From Algiphilus sp. (GTDB taxonomy: Bacteria; Pseudomonadota; Gammaproteobacteria; Nevskiales; Nevskiaceae): 58,761 bases of DNA. A program made the translations under genes and the position numbers. Position 1 is the stretch's first letter. Each line of letters starts with the position of its first letter. The stretch covers positions 1 to 58,761 of the forward strand of contig NZ_JAGLEJ010000038.1 of NCBI RefSeq assembly GCF_023145115.1. The letters run 5' to 3'. This document shows, one piece after another, positions 36,916 through 45,655 of the stretch. The notes below the pieces were generated by a model. The model made no database searches, was not told the origin of the DNA, and saw only the letters and a list, made by a program, of their open reading frames with translations.

Positions 36916-37817
36916 AGATCGGCATCCTTTCCCGCAACCGTCGTCTCTATTCGACCTCGCGACTGGTCGAGGCCGCCGAAGCGCGCGGCCACCAGGTCGA
37001 GGTCATCGACGCGCTGCGCTGCTACATGAACATCGTGCCGCACAAGCCGGAGATCCATTACCGCGGGAAGCGGCTGGAAGGCTTCGACGCGATCATCCCG
37101 CGCATCGGTGCGTCCATCACCTTCTACGGCACGGCGGTGGTGCGGCAGTTCGAGATGATGGGCGTCTACTGCCAGAACGAGTCGGTGGCCATCTCGCGCT
37201 CGCGCGACAAGCTGCGCAGCCTGCAGCTGCTGGCGCGCAAGGGCATCGGCCTGCCGGTGACCGGCTTCGCGCACTCGCCCGACGACACCCAGGACCTCAT
37301 GAGCCTGGTGGGCGGTGCGCCCATGGTCATCAAGCTGATCGAGGGCACCCAGGGGCGCGGCGTGGTGCTGGCCGAGACCAAGCAGGCGGCGGAGAGTGTC
37401 ATCGACGCCTTCCGCGGCCTCGACGCGCACTTCCTGACCCAGGAATACATCGCCGAGGCCAAGGGCGCGGACATCCGCTGCTTCGTCATCGGCGGCAAGG
37501 TCGTGGCCACCATGCAGCGTCAGGCCAAGGAGGGCGAGTTCCGCTCCAACATCCACCGCGGCGGCAATGCGCGCATGGTGCGCATCACGCCCGAGGAGCG
37601 CTCCACCGCCGTGCGCGCGGCGGCGTCGATGGGGCTCAATGTCTGCGGTGTCGATCTCATCCGGTCGAACCACGGGCCGGTCGTGCTCGAGGTCAATTCC
37701 TCGCCGGGCCTGGAGGGCATCGAGCGCGCCACCGGGCGCGACATCGCCAACCAGGTCATCACCCACCTCGAGGCGCACGCCAAGCCCGGCCGGACCCGCA
37801 CCCGCGGTCGCGGCTGA
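36912..37817 (+). CDS. rimK: Ribosomal protein S6 L-glutamate ligase (RimK)
   Basis: An ATP-grasp ligase that adds glutamates to the C-terminus of S6 or makes poly-alpha-glutamate. It is 301 aa with the RimK signatures ILSRNRRLYSTSRLVEAA, the CQNESVAISRSRDKLRS hinge, the ATP-grasp core FLTQEYIAEAKGADIRCFVIGG, the Arg-rich FRSNIHRGG loop and NSSPGLEGIERATG. The C-terminal tail (GRTRTRGRG) is unusually basic. Middle gene of a three-gene operon. Confidence 0.95.
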   Translation: MKIGILSRNRRLYSTSRLVEAAEARGHQVEVIDALRCYMNIVPHKPEIHYRGKRLEGFDAIIPRIGASITFYGTAVVRQFEMMGVYCQNESVAISRSRDKLRSLQLLARKGIGLPVTGFAHSPDDTQDLMSLVGGAPMVIKLIEGTQGRGVVLAETKQAAESVIDAFRGLDAHFLTQEYIAEAKGADIRCFVIGGKVVATMQRQAKEGEFRSNIHRGGNARMVRITPEERSTAVRAAASMGLNVCGVDLIRSNHGPVVLEVNSSPGLEGIERATGRDIANQVITHLEAHAKPGRTRTRGRG

Positions 37818-37826
37818 GGCGCATCC

Positions 37827-38873
37827 ATGAGCCAGCGCCGCGCGACCGACTTCGAGATCGACGGACAGCGGATCGCGCCCGGCACGCGCCGCCAGGTCGC
37901 GCTGCATCTGGGCGCGCTGTACACCAGCGCGCCGGTGACGCTGCCGGTGCACGTGGTCCACGGGCGCCGGCCGGGGCCGGTGCTGTTCGTCTCCGCTGCG
38001 CTGCACGGCGACGAGATCAACGGCATCGAGGTCATCCGGCGTGTGCTGGAGCTGCCCGCCATCAAGCATCTCGCCGGCACGCTGCTGGCGGTGCCGGTGG
38101 TCAACGTGCTGGGTTTCCTGCAGCGCTCGCGCTATCTGCCGGACCGGCGCGATCTCAATCGCAGCTTTCCGGGATCACCCTCGGGCTCGCTGGCAGCGCG
38201 CATCGCGCACCGCTTCCTCACCGAGGTGGTCGACCGCGCCGATGCCGGCATCGACCTGCATACCGGCGCGCTGCAGCGACCGAACCTGCCGCAGATCCGC
38301 GCCGATCTCGGCAACGCCGCCACCGAGCGTCTGGCGCGCGCCTTCGGTGCGCCGCTGCTGCTGGATTCGGCCCCCGCGGCCGGCACGCTGCGCGAATACA
38401 CCACCGGCCACGGCAAGCCGGTGCTGCTGTACGAGGCCGGCGAGGCGCTGCGTTTCGACGAAGTCGCGATCCGCATCGGTGTGCGCGGCGTGATGAACGT
38501 GCTGCGCGAGATGGACATGCTGCGGTCGCACATGCGCCGCGCGCTGCCGGTGGAGCCGGTGGTGGCGCACAGCAGCACCTGGGTGCGCGCGCCCATGTCG
38601 GGTGTGCTGCGGTCGCAGGTCAGGCTCGGTCACGCGGTGACCGAGGGACAGCGCGTGGGCTGGGTGGGCGATCCGGTGGGCGGTGTCGACACCGCCGTCT
38701 ACTCGCATACCGACGGCATCGTCATCGGGGGAACCGGACTGCCGCTGGTCCACGAGGGCGACGCGCTCTTCCACATCGCGCGCGTCGAAGCCCCCCGGGC
38801 GGCGGCGCGCGCGGTCACCGAGGCCCGCCGCATGGCGCAGGCCATGCCCGGCGCCAGAGCCCGGTTCGACTAG
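37827..38873 (+). CDS. Succinylglutamate desuccinylase/aspartoacylase family protein
   Basis: A 348-aa zinc-dependent M14-like hydrolase. The zinc motif is H60-G-D-E63, with the third His at about H145 (GIDLHTG). A C-terminal barrel-like part (APMSGVLRSQVRLGHAVTEGQRVG) is shared with this RimK-linked branch. True AstE degrades succinylglutamate; this version sits 9 bases after rimK, so its substrate is more likely a glutamate-modified product. Last gene of the trio, ahead of nqrA. Confidence 0.88.
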   Translation: MSQRRATDFEIDGQRIAPGTRRQVALHLGALYTSAPVTLPVHVVHGRRPGPVLFVSAALHGDEINGIEVIRRVLELPAIKHLAGTLLAVPVVNVLGFLQRSRYLPDRRDLNRSFPGSPSGSLAARIAHRFLTEVVDRADAGIDLHTGALQRPNLPQIRADLGNAATERLARAFGAPLLLDSAPAAGTLREYTTGHGKPVLLYEAGEALRFDEVAIRIGVRGVMNVLREMDMLRSHMRRALPVEPVVAHSSTWVRAPMSGVLRSQVRLGHAVTEGQRVGWVGDPVGGVDTAVYSHTDGIVIGGTGLPLVHEGDALFHIARVEAPRAAARAVTEARRMAQAMPGARARFD

Positions 38874-39001
38874 GCTCGCGGGCGCTGCGGGCGCCGCTCT
38901 ACGTCGAACGTCCACCTGCGCGCGCTGGATGGTCGTGCGGCGCAGCCGTTAAACTTCACGGGTTTCCCTACTCCGAACAGAGCAGAGGCGGGTATCCCAC
39001 C

Positions 39002-40360
39002 GTGGATAAGCAACGCATAAAACTCAGAAAAGGGCTGGACCTGCGGCTGGCGGGCGAGCCCGAGCAACGCGTCGATGCAGGCGCCCGGGTCTCCTCGGTG
39101 GCGGTCATCGGCCCCGATTACGTCGGGCTCAAGCCCAGCATGTCGGTCGAGGAAGGCGATCGCGTCAAGCTCGGGCAGGCGCTCTTCGAGGACAAGAAGA
39201 ACCCGGGCGTGATCGTCACCGCGCCCGCCGCCGGGACGGTCCGCGCCATCAACCGCGGTGCGCGGCGCGCGCTGCAATCGGTGGTCATCGACATCGACGG
39301 CGATGACGCCGAGACCTTCGACACCATCGATGCCGGCCGCATCTCGAGCGCCGACCCGAAGGCACTGCGCGAGACGCTGATCGCCTCCGGCCAGTGGACG
39401 GCGCTGCGCGCGCGGCCGTTCGGCAAGGTGCCGGCGGTGGATGCCGAGGCCTCCGCGATCTTCGTCAACGCCATCGACACCAATCCGCTGGCTGCCGACC
39501 CGCAGTTCGTGATCAACGAGGAGCCGGCACTGTTCAAGGCTGGGCTCGAGGTGCTGGCGCGCCTGACCGAGGGTCCGGTCTACATCTGCACCGCGCCCGG
39601 TGCCGACATCCCGGTGCCGGAATCCGATCGCTTCCGCACGGCGGAGTTCGAGGGACCGCATCCGGCGGGGCTGCCGAGCACCCACATGCACTTCCTGCAC
39701 CCCGTCTCGATGGCGCGCCAGAACTGGCACATCGGGCCGCAGGACGTCATCGCCTTCGGCGCGCTGTTCACCACGGGCCGCATCCGGACCGACCGCATCG
39801 TCGCGCTCGGCGGTTCGGTCGTGGAGAAGCCGCGCCTGGTGCGCGCGCGTCTCGGCGCCAGCATCGACGACCTGCTGCGCGGCGAACTCCGGGACATGGA
39901 TGCGCGCGCCATCTCGGGCTCGGTCTGGAACGGCCGTCGCGCCGCCGGCTGGGCGGCCTTCCTCGGGCGCTACAACACCCAGATCTCGGTGCTGCCGGAA
40001 GGCCACGAGCGCCGTCTCTTCGGCTGGCTCAACCCCTTCGGCGAGCGCTTCTCGGTCACGCGCGCCTACGTGTCGTCGGTGACGGCGCGTGCGCGCGACT
40101 TCGATCTCAACACCTCGACCAACGGATCGCCGCGCGCGATGGTGCCGATCGGCAACTACGAGAAGGTGATGCCGCTGGATGTCGTGGCAACACCGCTGCT
40201 GCGCGCGCTCCTCGTGCGCGACACCGACGTGGCGCAGGGGCTCGGCGCCCTCGAACTGATCGAGGAGGACGTGTCGCTGATGTCCTTCGTCTGCGTCGGC
40301 AAGTACGACTTCGGCCCGCATCTGCGCGCCAGTCTCGACCTCATCGAACGGGAAGGCTAG
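39002..40360 (+). CDS. nqrA: Na+-translocating NADH:quinone reductase subunit A
   Basis: A 452-aa cytosolic subunit of the sodium pump. The opening KLRKGLDLRLAGEPEQRV is family-typical, as are MSVEEGDRVKLGQALFEDK, APAAGTVRAINRGARRALQSVVI and the C-terminal YEKVMPLDVVATPLLRALLV. The start appears to be GTG 39002; an AGAGG lies rather far upstream and no ATG is nearby. First gene of nqrABCDEF-nqrM. I saw no strong promoter in the 128-base spacer. Confidence 0.96.
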   Translation: MDKQRIKLRKGLDLRLAGEPEQRVDAGARVSSVAVIGPDYVGLKPSMSVEEGDRVKLGQALFEDKKNPGVIVTAPAAGTVRAINRGARRALQSVVIDIDGDDAETFDTIDAGRISSADPKALRETLIASGQWTALRARPFGKVPAVDAEASAIFVNAIDTNPLAADPQFVINEEPALFKAGLEVLARLTEGPVYICTAPGADIPVPESDRFRTAEFEGPHPAGLPSTHMHFLHPVSMARQNWHIGPQDVIAFGALFTTGRIRTDRIVALGGSVVEKPRLVRARLGASIDDLLRGELRDMDARAISGSVWNGRRAAGWAAFLGRYNTQISVLPEGHERRLFGWLNPFGERFSVTRAYVSSVTARARDFDLNTSTNGSPRAMVPIGNYEKVMPLDVVATPLLRALLVRDTDVAQGLGALELIEEDVSLMSFVCVGKYDFGPHLRASLDLIEREG

Positions 40361-40364
40361 GACC

Positions 40365-41585
40365 ATGGCTGGCAAGGGACTTCGCGGCTTCCTCGACCGC
40401 ATGCACCCGCTCTTCGCGAAGGGCGGCAAGTTCGAGAAGTATTACGCCGTCTACGAGATGGTGGATACGTTCTTCTACTCGCCCGGGGACGTCACCCGTG
40501 GCGCCCCGCACGTGCGCGACGGCATCGACCTCAAGCGCACGATGATCTACGTCTGGCTGGCGACCTTCCCGGCCATCCTGATGGGGGCCTGGAACGTCGG
40601 CTTCCAGGCCAACACCGCGCTCGCGGCGATGGGCATGGACGGGCTCGAGGGCTTCCGTCATTTCGTGATCGATCCCTTCGGCTACGACCCGTCGAATCAT
40701 CTCGCGAACATCGTCCACGGACTGACCTACTGGATACCGATCTACTTCGTGACGTTCCTGGTCGGCGGTCTGTGGGAGGTCCTGTTCGCGGGCGTGCGCA
40801 ATCACGAGGTCAACGAGGGCTTCTTCGTCACCTCCGTCCTGTTCTCGCTGATCCTCGCGCCGACCACGCCGCTGTGGCAGGTGGCTCTGGGCATCAGCTT
40901 CGGTGTCGTGGTGGGCAAGGAGATCTTCGGCGGCACCGGCAAGAACTTCCTCAACCCGGCCCTGGTCGGCCGTGCCTTCCTCTATTTCGGGTACCCCGCT
41001 CAGCAGTCCGGCGACTCGGTCTGGGTGGCGGCCGACGGCTACACGCAGGCAACCGCGCTGTCGATGGCGGCCGACAACGGCGTGGCCGGACTGCAGGACG
41101 GCGGCATCAGCTGGATGCAGACCTTCATCGGCGTGCTGCCGGGCTCGGTGGGCGAGGTATCGACGCTTGCCATCCTCATCGGCGGTGTCTTCCTGATGTT
41201 CACCGGCATCGCCAACTACCGCATCACGCTGGGCATGTTCGGCGGCCTGATCGCGACCGTGCTGCTGTTCAACATCATCGGCGGCGAGGACAGTCCCTAC
41301 TTCAACGTGCCGTGGTACTGGCACTTCACGATGGGCGGATTCGCGTTCGGTGCGGTATTCATGGCCACCGATCCGGTGTCGTCATCCCATACCAATCTGG
41401 GACGGTGGATCTTCGGCGCGCTGTGCGGTTTCATGACGGTGCTCATCCGCGTGGTCAATCCCGCCTTCCCGGAGGGTGTGATGCTGGCCATCCTCTTCGG
41501 CAACATCTTCGCGCCCCTGATCGACTTCTTCGTCGTCAAGGCGAACATGCGCCGGCGCGAGGCGCGCACTCTGACGGCGACCTGA
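40365..41585 (+). CDS. nqrB: Na+-NQR subunit B
   Basis: A 406-aa membrane subunit carrying covalent FMN and riboflavin and forming the Na+ path. Signatures include VRDGIDLKRTMIYVWLATFPA, FWEVLF-type helix (GGLWEVLFAGVRNHEVNEGFFVTS) and FGGTGKNFLNPALVGRAFLYF. The flavinylation motif reads D-G-Y-T-Q-A-T, making T230 the FMN-linked residue, with Gln replacing the usual Gly of SGAT. 4 bases after nqrA. Confidence 0.97.
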   Translation: MAGKGLRGFLDRMHPLFAKGGKFEKYYAVYEMVDTFFYSPGDVTRGAPHVRDGIDLKRTMIYVWLATFPAILMGAWNVGFQANTALAAMGMDGLEGFRHFVIDPFGYDPSNHLANIVHGLTYWIPIYFVTFLVGGLWEVLFAGVRNHEVNEGFFVTSVLFSLILAPTTPLWQVALGISFGVVVGKEIFGGTGKNFLNPALVGRAFLYFGYPAQQSGDSVWVAADGYTQATALSMAADNGVAGLQDGGISWMQTFIGVLPGSVGEVSTLAILIGGVFLMFTGIANYRITLGMFGGLIATVLLFNIIGGEDSPYFNVPWYWHFTMGGFAFGAVFMATDPVSSSHTNLGRWIFGALCGFMTVLIRVVNPAFPEGVMLAILFGNIFAPLIDFFVVKANMRRREARTLTAT

Positions 41586-41586
41586 C

Positions 41587-42363
41587 ATGGCTCTGAACAA
41601 GGACTCACGCAGCTACATCTTCATCATGGCGCTGGTGCTGTGCATGGCCTGCGCGGTCGTGGTCTCGGGTGCGGCCGTGTCCCTGCGCCCGCTACAGGAG
41701 CACAACAAGCTGCTCGACCAGCGCGCCAACGTGCTCGCCGTCGTCGGGCTCCGCGAGCCGGGCATGGACGTCAACGCGGTGTTCAACGACCGCATCGAGA
41801 CCCTGGTCATCGACCTGGAGACGGGCGAGGAGGTCCAGGGCGTCGATCCGCAGAACTACGACATGTTCGCGGCGGCCAAGGAGTCGGGCAGCAACGTCGC
41901 GCTGTCCGGCGCCGAGGACATCGCCGGCATCGGCGCCATTCCGAAGAAGGCCATCGTCTATCTGGTGCGCGACGACGAGGGCAACGTGCGCAACTACGTC
42001 TTCCCCGTCGCCGGCTACGGGCTGTGGTCCACCATGTACGCCTACGTGGCGCTGGAGGACGACGCCAACACCATCGCCGGCGTCACCTTCTACGACCATG
42101 CCGAGACCCCCGGTCTGGGCGGCGAGGTCTCCAACCCCGAGTGGCAGGAGCAATGGGTCGGCAAGGAGGTCTACAACGATGAAGGCGAGGCGGCGTTCCG
42201 CCTGACCAAGGGCGGCGTCGACCCGCAGCGAGAAGGCTCGGAGCACAAGGTGGACGCGCTGTCGGGGGCGACGCTGACCTCCAACGGTGTCTCCAACCTC
42301 ATGAAATTCTGGTTTTCCGAAATGGGCTACAAGCCCTTCATCGAGCGCAACGCGCGAGGCTGA
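41587..42363 (+). CDS. nqrC: Na+-NQR subunit C
   Basis: A 258-aa protein with one membrane helix (about 10-33) and a periplasmic domain carrying covalent FMN. The attachment motif S226-G-A-T229 is intact within DALSGATLTSNGV. HAETPGLGGEV is another family signature. The ATG comes 2 bases after the nqrB stop (TGACATGG). Confidence 0.97.
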   Translation: MALNKDSRSYIFIMALVLCMACAVVVSGAAVSLRPLQEHNKLLDQRANVLAVVGLREPGMDVNAVFNDRIETLVIDLETGEEVQGVDPQNYDMFAAAKESGSNVALSGAEDIAGIGAIPKKAIVYLVRDDEGNVRNYVFPVAGYGLWSTMYAYVALEDDANTIAGVTFYDHAETPGLGGEVSNPEWQEQWVGKEVYNDEGEAAFRLTKGGVDPQREGSEHKVDALSGATLTSNGVSNLMKFWFSEMGYKPFIERNARG

Positions 42364-42368
42364 ACGGT

Positions 42369-43031
42369 ATGGCTGACAATCTGAAGGGACTGGTCAAGGA
42401 GCCGGTGTTCGACAACAACCCGATCATCCTCCAGGTGCTCGGGATCTGCTCCGCGCTGGCGGTGACGGCCAAGCTCGAAACGGCCGTGACCATGGCGCTG
42501 GCGTTCACCGCGGTGTGTTCGCTGTCGAGCTTCTTCATCAGCTTCCTGCGCAACATCACGCCCAGCAACATCCGCATCATCGTCCAGATGACGGTGATCG
42601 CATCGCTGGTGGTGGTGGCAGACCAGGTGCTGCGCGCCTATCTCTACGACATCGCGCGACAGCTCTCGGTGTTCGTCGGGCTGATCATCACCAACTGCAT
42701 CATCCTCGGCCGCGCCGAGGCCTATGCGATGAAGAATCCCCCGATCCCGTCGTTCTTCGACGCGCTCGGCAATTCGCTGGGCTACAGCTTCATCCTGGTC
42801 GCGGTCGGCGTGATCCGCGAGCTGTTCGGCTCCGGCTCGCTGATGGGCGTGCAGATCCTGCCGCTGGCGAGCGAGGGCGGCTGGTACGTCGGTAACGGCC
42901 TGCTGCTGCTGCCGCCGTCGGCCTTCTTCCTGATCGGCTTCCTGATCTGGGGTATCCGCACCTGGAAGCCGGAGCAGGTCGAGAAGCCCGACTATCAGAT
43001 CCACCAGGTGCACCGCACCGAAGTCCTCTAA
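42369..43031 (+). CDS. nqrD: Na+-NQR subunit D
   Basis: A 220-aa membrane subunit with six helices. The family opening NPIILQVLGICSALAVTAKLETA is present, as are the internal Cys (LGICSALAV and TNCIILGRAEAYAM) that pair with those of NqrE around the intramembrane iron site. It ends in a charged tail. 5 bases after nqrC. Confidence 0.97.
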   Translation: MADNLKGLVKEPVFDNNPIILQVLGICSALAVTAKLETAVTMALAFTAVCSLSSFFISFLRNITPSNIRIIVQMTVIASLVVVADQVLRAYLYDIARQLSVFVGLIITNCIILGRAEAYAMKNPPIPSFFDALGNSLGYSFILVAVGVIRELFGSGSLMGVQILPLASEGGWYVGNGLLLLPPSAFFLIGFLIWGIRTWKPEQVEKPDYQIHQVHRTEVL

Positions 43032-43043
43032 CCGGAGACCGCG

Positions 43044-43649
43044 ATGGAACTCGTCAATCTCGCCATCCGCTCGATCTTCGTCGAGAACCTCGCGCTTGCC
43101 TTCTTCCTGGGCATGTGCACCTTCCTGGCGATCTCGAAGAAGATCGAGACCGCGCTCGGCCTCGGCATCGCGGTGGTCGCCGTGCAGGCCATCACCGTGC
43201 CGGCGAACAACATCGTCTACCAGTACCTGCTGAAGGACGGCGCGCTGGGCTGGCTCGGGCTGCCGGAAGTGGACCTGTCCTTCCTCGGCCTGATCTCCTA
43301 CATCGGCATCATCGCGGCGATGGTGCAGCTGCTGGAGATGTTCCTCGACAAGTATGTGCCGGCCCTCTACAACGCACTGGGGATCTTCCTGCCATTGATT
43401 ACAGTGAACTGCGCCATTCTCGGCGGCACGCTGTTCATGGTGGAGCGCGACTACACCCTCGCCGAATCGGCGGTGTACGGCATGTCATCGGGTGCCGGCT
43501 GGGCACTGGCGATCGTCGCGCTCGCCGGTGTGCGCGAGAAGCTCAAGTATTCGGACGTTCCGGATGGCCTGCAGGGGCTGGGCATCACCTTCATGACGGT
43601 AGGGCTGCTCTCCCTCGGCTTCATGGCCTTCTCCGGCATCCAGATCTAG
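43044..43649 (+). CDS. nqrE: Na+-NQR subunit E
   Basis: A 201-aa membrane subunit homologous to NqrD with inverted topology. Signatures: FVENLALAFFLGMCTFLAISKK, QAITVPANN and LITVNCAILGGTLFM, with Cys residues supplying the shared intramembrane iron center. GGAGAC precedes the ATG. 12 bases after nqrD. Confidence 0.97.
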   Translation: MELVNLAIRSIFVENLALAFFLGMCTFLAISKKIETALGLGIAVVAVQAITVPANNIVYQYLLKDGALGWLGLPEVDLSFLGLISYIGIIAAMVQLLEMFLDKYVPALYNALGIFLPLITVNCAILGGTLFMVERDYTLAESAVYGMSSGAGWALAIVALAGVREKLKYSDVPDGLQGLGITFMTVGLLSLGFMAFSGIQI

Positions 43650-43661
43650 GAGATCTGTCTC

Positions 43662-44882
43662 ATGATGGAAGTGGTACTCGGCGTGGGATTCTTCACCGGC
43701 ATCATCATGGTGCTGGTGGCGGTGATTCTGCTCGCGCGCTCCAAGCTGGTGCCGCAGGGCAACGTCAACATCGACATCAACGGTGAAAAGACCATCTCGG
43801 TCCCCACCGGCGGAAAGCTCCTGGGCACGCTCGCCAACAACGGCCTGTTCGTGCCCTCGGCCTGTGGCGGCGGCGGCACCTGCGCGCAGTGCCGCGTCAA
43901 GATCTACGAGGGCGGCGGCTCGATCCTTCCGACCGAGGAAGGCCACATCACCAAGCGCGAGGCGCGCGAGGGTGATCGGCTGTCGTGCCAGGTGACCGTC
44001 AAGCAGGACATGAAGATCCAGGTCCCCGAAGAGGTCTTCGGGGTCCGCAAGTGGGAATGCACGGTCAAGTCGAACCACAACGTCGCGACCTTCATCAAGG
44101 AGCTCGTGCTCGAGCTGCCCGAGGGTGAGAACGTCGACTTCCGTGCCGGCGGCTACATCCAGATCGAGGCGCCGCCGCACGAGGTGCACTACAAGGACTT
44201 CGTCATCGAGGACCGTTTCCGCGGCGACTGGGACAAGTTCGACCAGTGGCGCTACGTCTCCAAGTGCGACGAGGAGGTGATGCGCGCCTACTCGATGGCC
44301 AACTATCCGGACGAGAAGGGCATCATCATGCTCAACGTCCGCATCGCCAGCCCGCCTCCGCGCAACCCGGACGTGCCGCCGGGCCTGATGTCCAGCTACA
44401 TCTTCGGACTCCAGCCCGGCGACAAGGTGACCATCTCCGGGCCCTTCGGCGAGTTCTTCGCGCGCGAGACCGACAAGGAGATGATCTTCGTCGGCGGCGG
44501 CGCCGGCATGGCGCCGATGCGCAGCCACATCTTCGATCAGCTGCGCCGCCTCCAGACCGACCGGAAGATGACCTTCTGGTACGGCGCCCGCTCGAAGAAC
44601 GAGATGTTCTACGTCGAGGACTTCGAGATGCTGGCCAGCGAGAACGACAACTTCGACTGGCACGTCGCGCTCTCCGAGCCGCTTCCGGAGGACAATTGGG
44701 AGGGGCCCACCGGCTTCATCCACGAGGTGCTCTACGAGAAGTACCTCAAGGATCACAAGGCGCCCGAGGACTGCGAGTACTACCTGTGCGGTCCCCCCAT
44801 GATGAACGCGGCGGTCATCAAGATGCTGCTGGATCTCGGCGTCGAGCGCGAGGACATCATGCTCGACGATTTCGGCGGCTGA
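43662..44882 (+). CDS. nqrF: Na+-NQR subunit F (NADH dehydrogenase)
   Basis: The electron-entry subunit of 406 aa. It has an N-terminal helix (about 5-25), a 2Fe-2S ferredoxin domain with C68, C74, C77 and C109, an FAD-binding domain (RAYSMANYP) and an NADH-binding domain (FVGGGAGMAPMRSH, YLCGPPMMN). It ends MLDDFGG, the family C-terminus. 12 bases after nqrE. Confidence 0.98.
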   Translation: MMEVVLGVGFFTGIIMVLVAVILLARSKLVPQGNVNIDINGEKTISVPTGGKLLGTLANNGLFVPSACGGGGTCAQCRVKIYEGGGSILPTEEGHITKREAREGDRLSCQVTVKQDMKIQVPEEVFGVRKWECTVKSNHNVATFIKELVLELPEGENVDFRAGGYIQIEAPPHEVHYKDFVIEDRFRGDWDKFDQWRYVSKCDEEVMRAYSMANYPDEKGIIMLNVRIASPPPRNPDVPPGLMSSYIFGLQPGDKVTISGPFGEFFARETDKEMIFVGGGAGMAPMRSHIFDQLRRLQTDRKMTFWYGARSKNEMFYVEDFEMLASENDNFDWHVALSEPLPEDNWEGPTGFIHEVLYEKYLKDHKAPEDCEYYLCGPPMMNAAVIKMLLDLGVEREDIMLDDFGG

Positions 44883-44940
44883 ACGCGCATCCGGAACCGC
44901 TGCCCGCATCCGCTGTCCCTTCCGCATGGAGGCAACCGGC

Positions 44941-45132
44941 ATGTCCGACATCATTCTCTTCGGCGTCACCTTCGCCGTATTCGCTGTCACCTTCGGTGGC
45001 CTGGCGGTCGGCCTGCTGCAGAACAAGCCCCTCAAGGGCAGCTGCGGCGGGTTGTCCGCCGCGACCGGGGAACGCTGCAATATCTGCGGCGCGTCGAGCG
45101 AGGACCGCTGCGAGCCGGCCGAGAAGCAGTAG
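44941..45132 (+). CDS. nqrM: Na+-NQR maturation protein NqrM
   Basis: A 63-aa protein with one membrane helix (about 5-26) and four cysteines (C35, C46, C49, C57) after KGSCGGL, the NqrM pattern. It is thought to deliver iron for the NqrD/NqrE center. The start is ATG 44941, with GGAGG 8 bases upstream; ATG 44926 would extend over that site. The apbE flavin transferase that often sits between nqrF and nqrM is missing here. Confidence 0.92.
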   Translation: MSDIILFGVTFAVFAVTFGGLAVGLLQNKPLKGSCGGLSAATGERCNICGASSEDRCEPAEKQ

Positions 45133-45143
45133 GCGGCGGCTTG

Positions 45144-45172
45144 CTGACGGCCGCGCCGGGCTGCGGCATACT
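45144..45172 (+). promoter_or_regulatory. Possible sigma70 promoter for CBS-domain gene
   Basis: CTGACG (45144-45149), 17 bases, CATACT (45167-45172); both hexamers match the consensus at 4 of 6. It ends 32 bases before the GTG start at 45205. Confidence 0.4.
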
Positions 45173-45204
45173 GCGGATCAACGAATAACGAACGGGTAGG
45201 CGCC

Positions 45205-45624
45205 GTGGGGACACCGCTCGACAAGATTCGCGTGCAGGACTACATGAGTGCGCATCTGCTCACCTTCACGCCGGAAACGGACGTGCTCAACGCCATCAAC
45301 GAGCTGCTCGAGAAGGGGATCTCGGGTGCTCCGGTGGTGGATCGACTGGGCAACCTGGTGGGCATGCTGTCCGAGAAGGACTGCATGCGCGTCGCCCTGA
45401 ACGCCGGCTACCACGGCGATTTCGGCGGCAAGGTGCGGGATTTCATGAGTCCGCGCGTGGTCACCGTGGACGCCGACGCCAGCATCCTCGAGATCGCGCG
45501 CATGTTCATGGAATCGTCCTTCAAGCGCTATCCGGTGGTCTCGGACAACCGGCTGGTCGGCAACATCAGCCGCTCGGACGTGCTCCGCGCCATCGACGCG
45601 CTGCGCGGCAAGTATCCGGTATGA
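45205..45624 (+). CDS. Two-CBS-domain protein
   Basis: A 139-aa protein made almost entirely of a CBS pair: domain one (VQDYMSAHLLTFTPETDVLNAINELLEKGISGAPVVD, GMLSEKDCM) and domain two (VRDFMSPRVVTVDADASILEIARMF, RYPVVSDNRLVGNISRSDVLRAI). CBS pairs bind adenine nucleotides and regulate other proteins; the target is unknown. The start is GTG 45205 with GGGTAGG upstream, chosen because DKIRVQDYM is needed for the first domain. Confidence 0.88.
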   Translation: MGTPLDKIRVQDYMSAHLLTFTPETDVLNAINELLEKGISGAPVVDRLGNLVGMLSEKDCMRVALNAGYHGDFGGKVRDFMSPRVVTVDADASILEIARMFMESSFKRYPVVSDNRLVGNISRSDVLRAIDALRGKYPV

Positions 45625-45655
45625 CCCGGTCAACGCGGGTCCCCAGACGCTCCGC

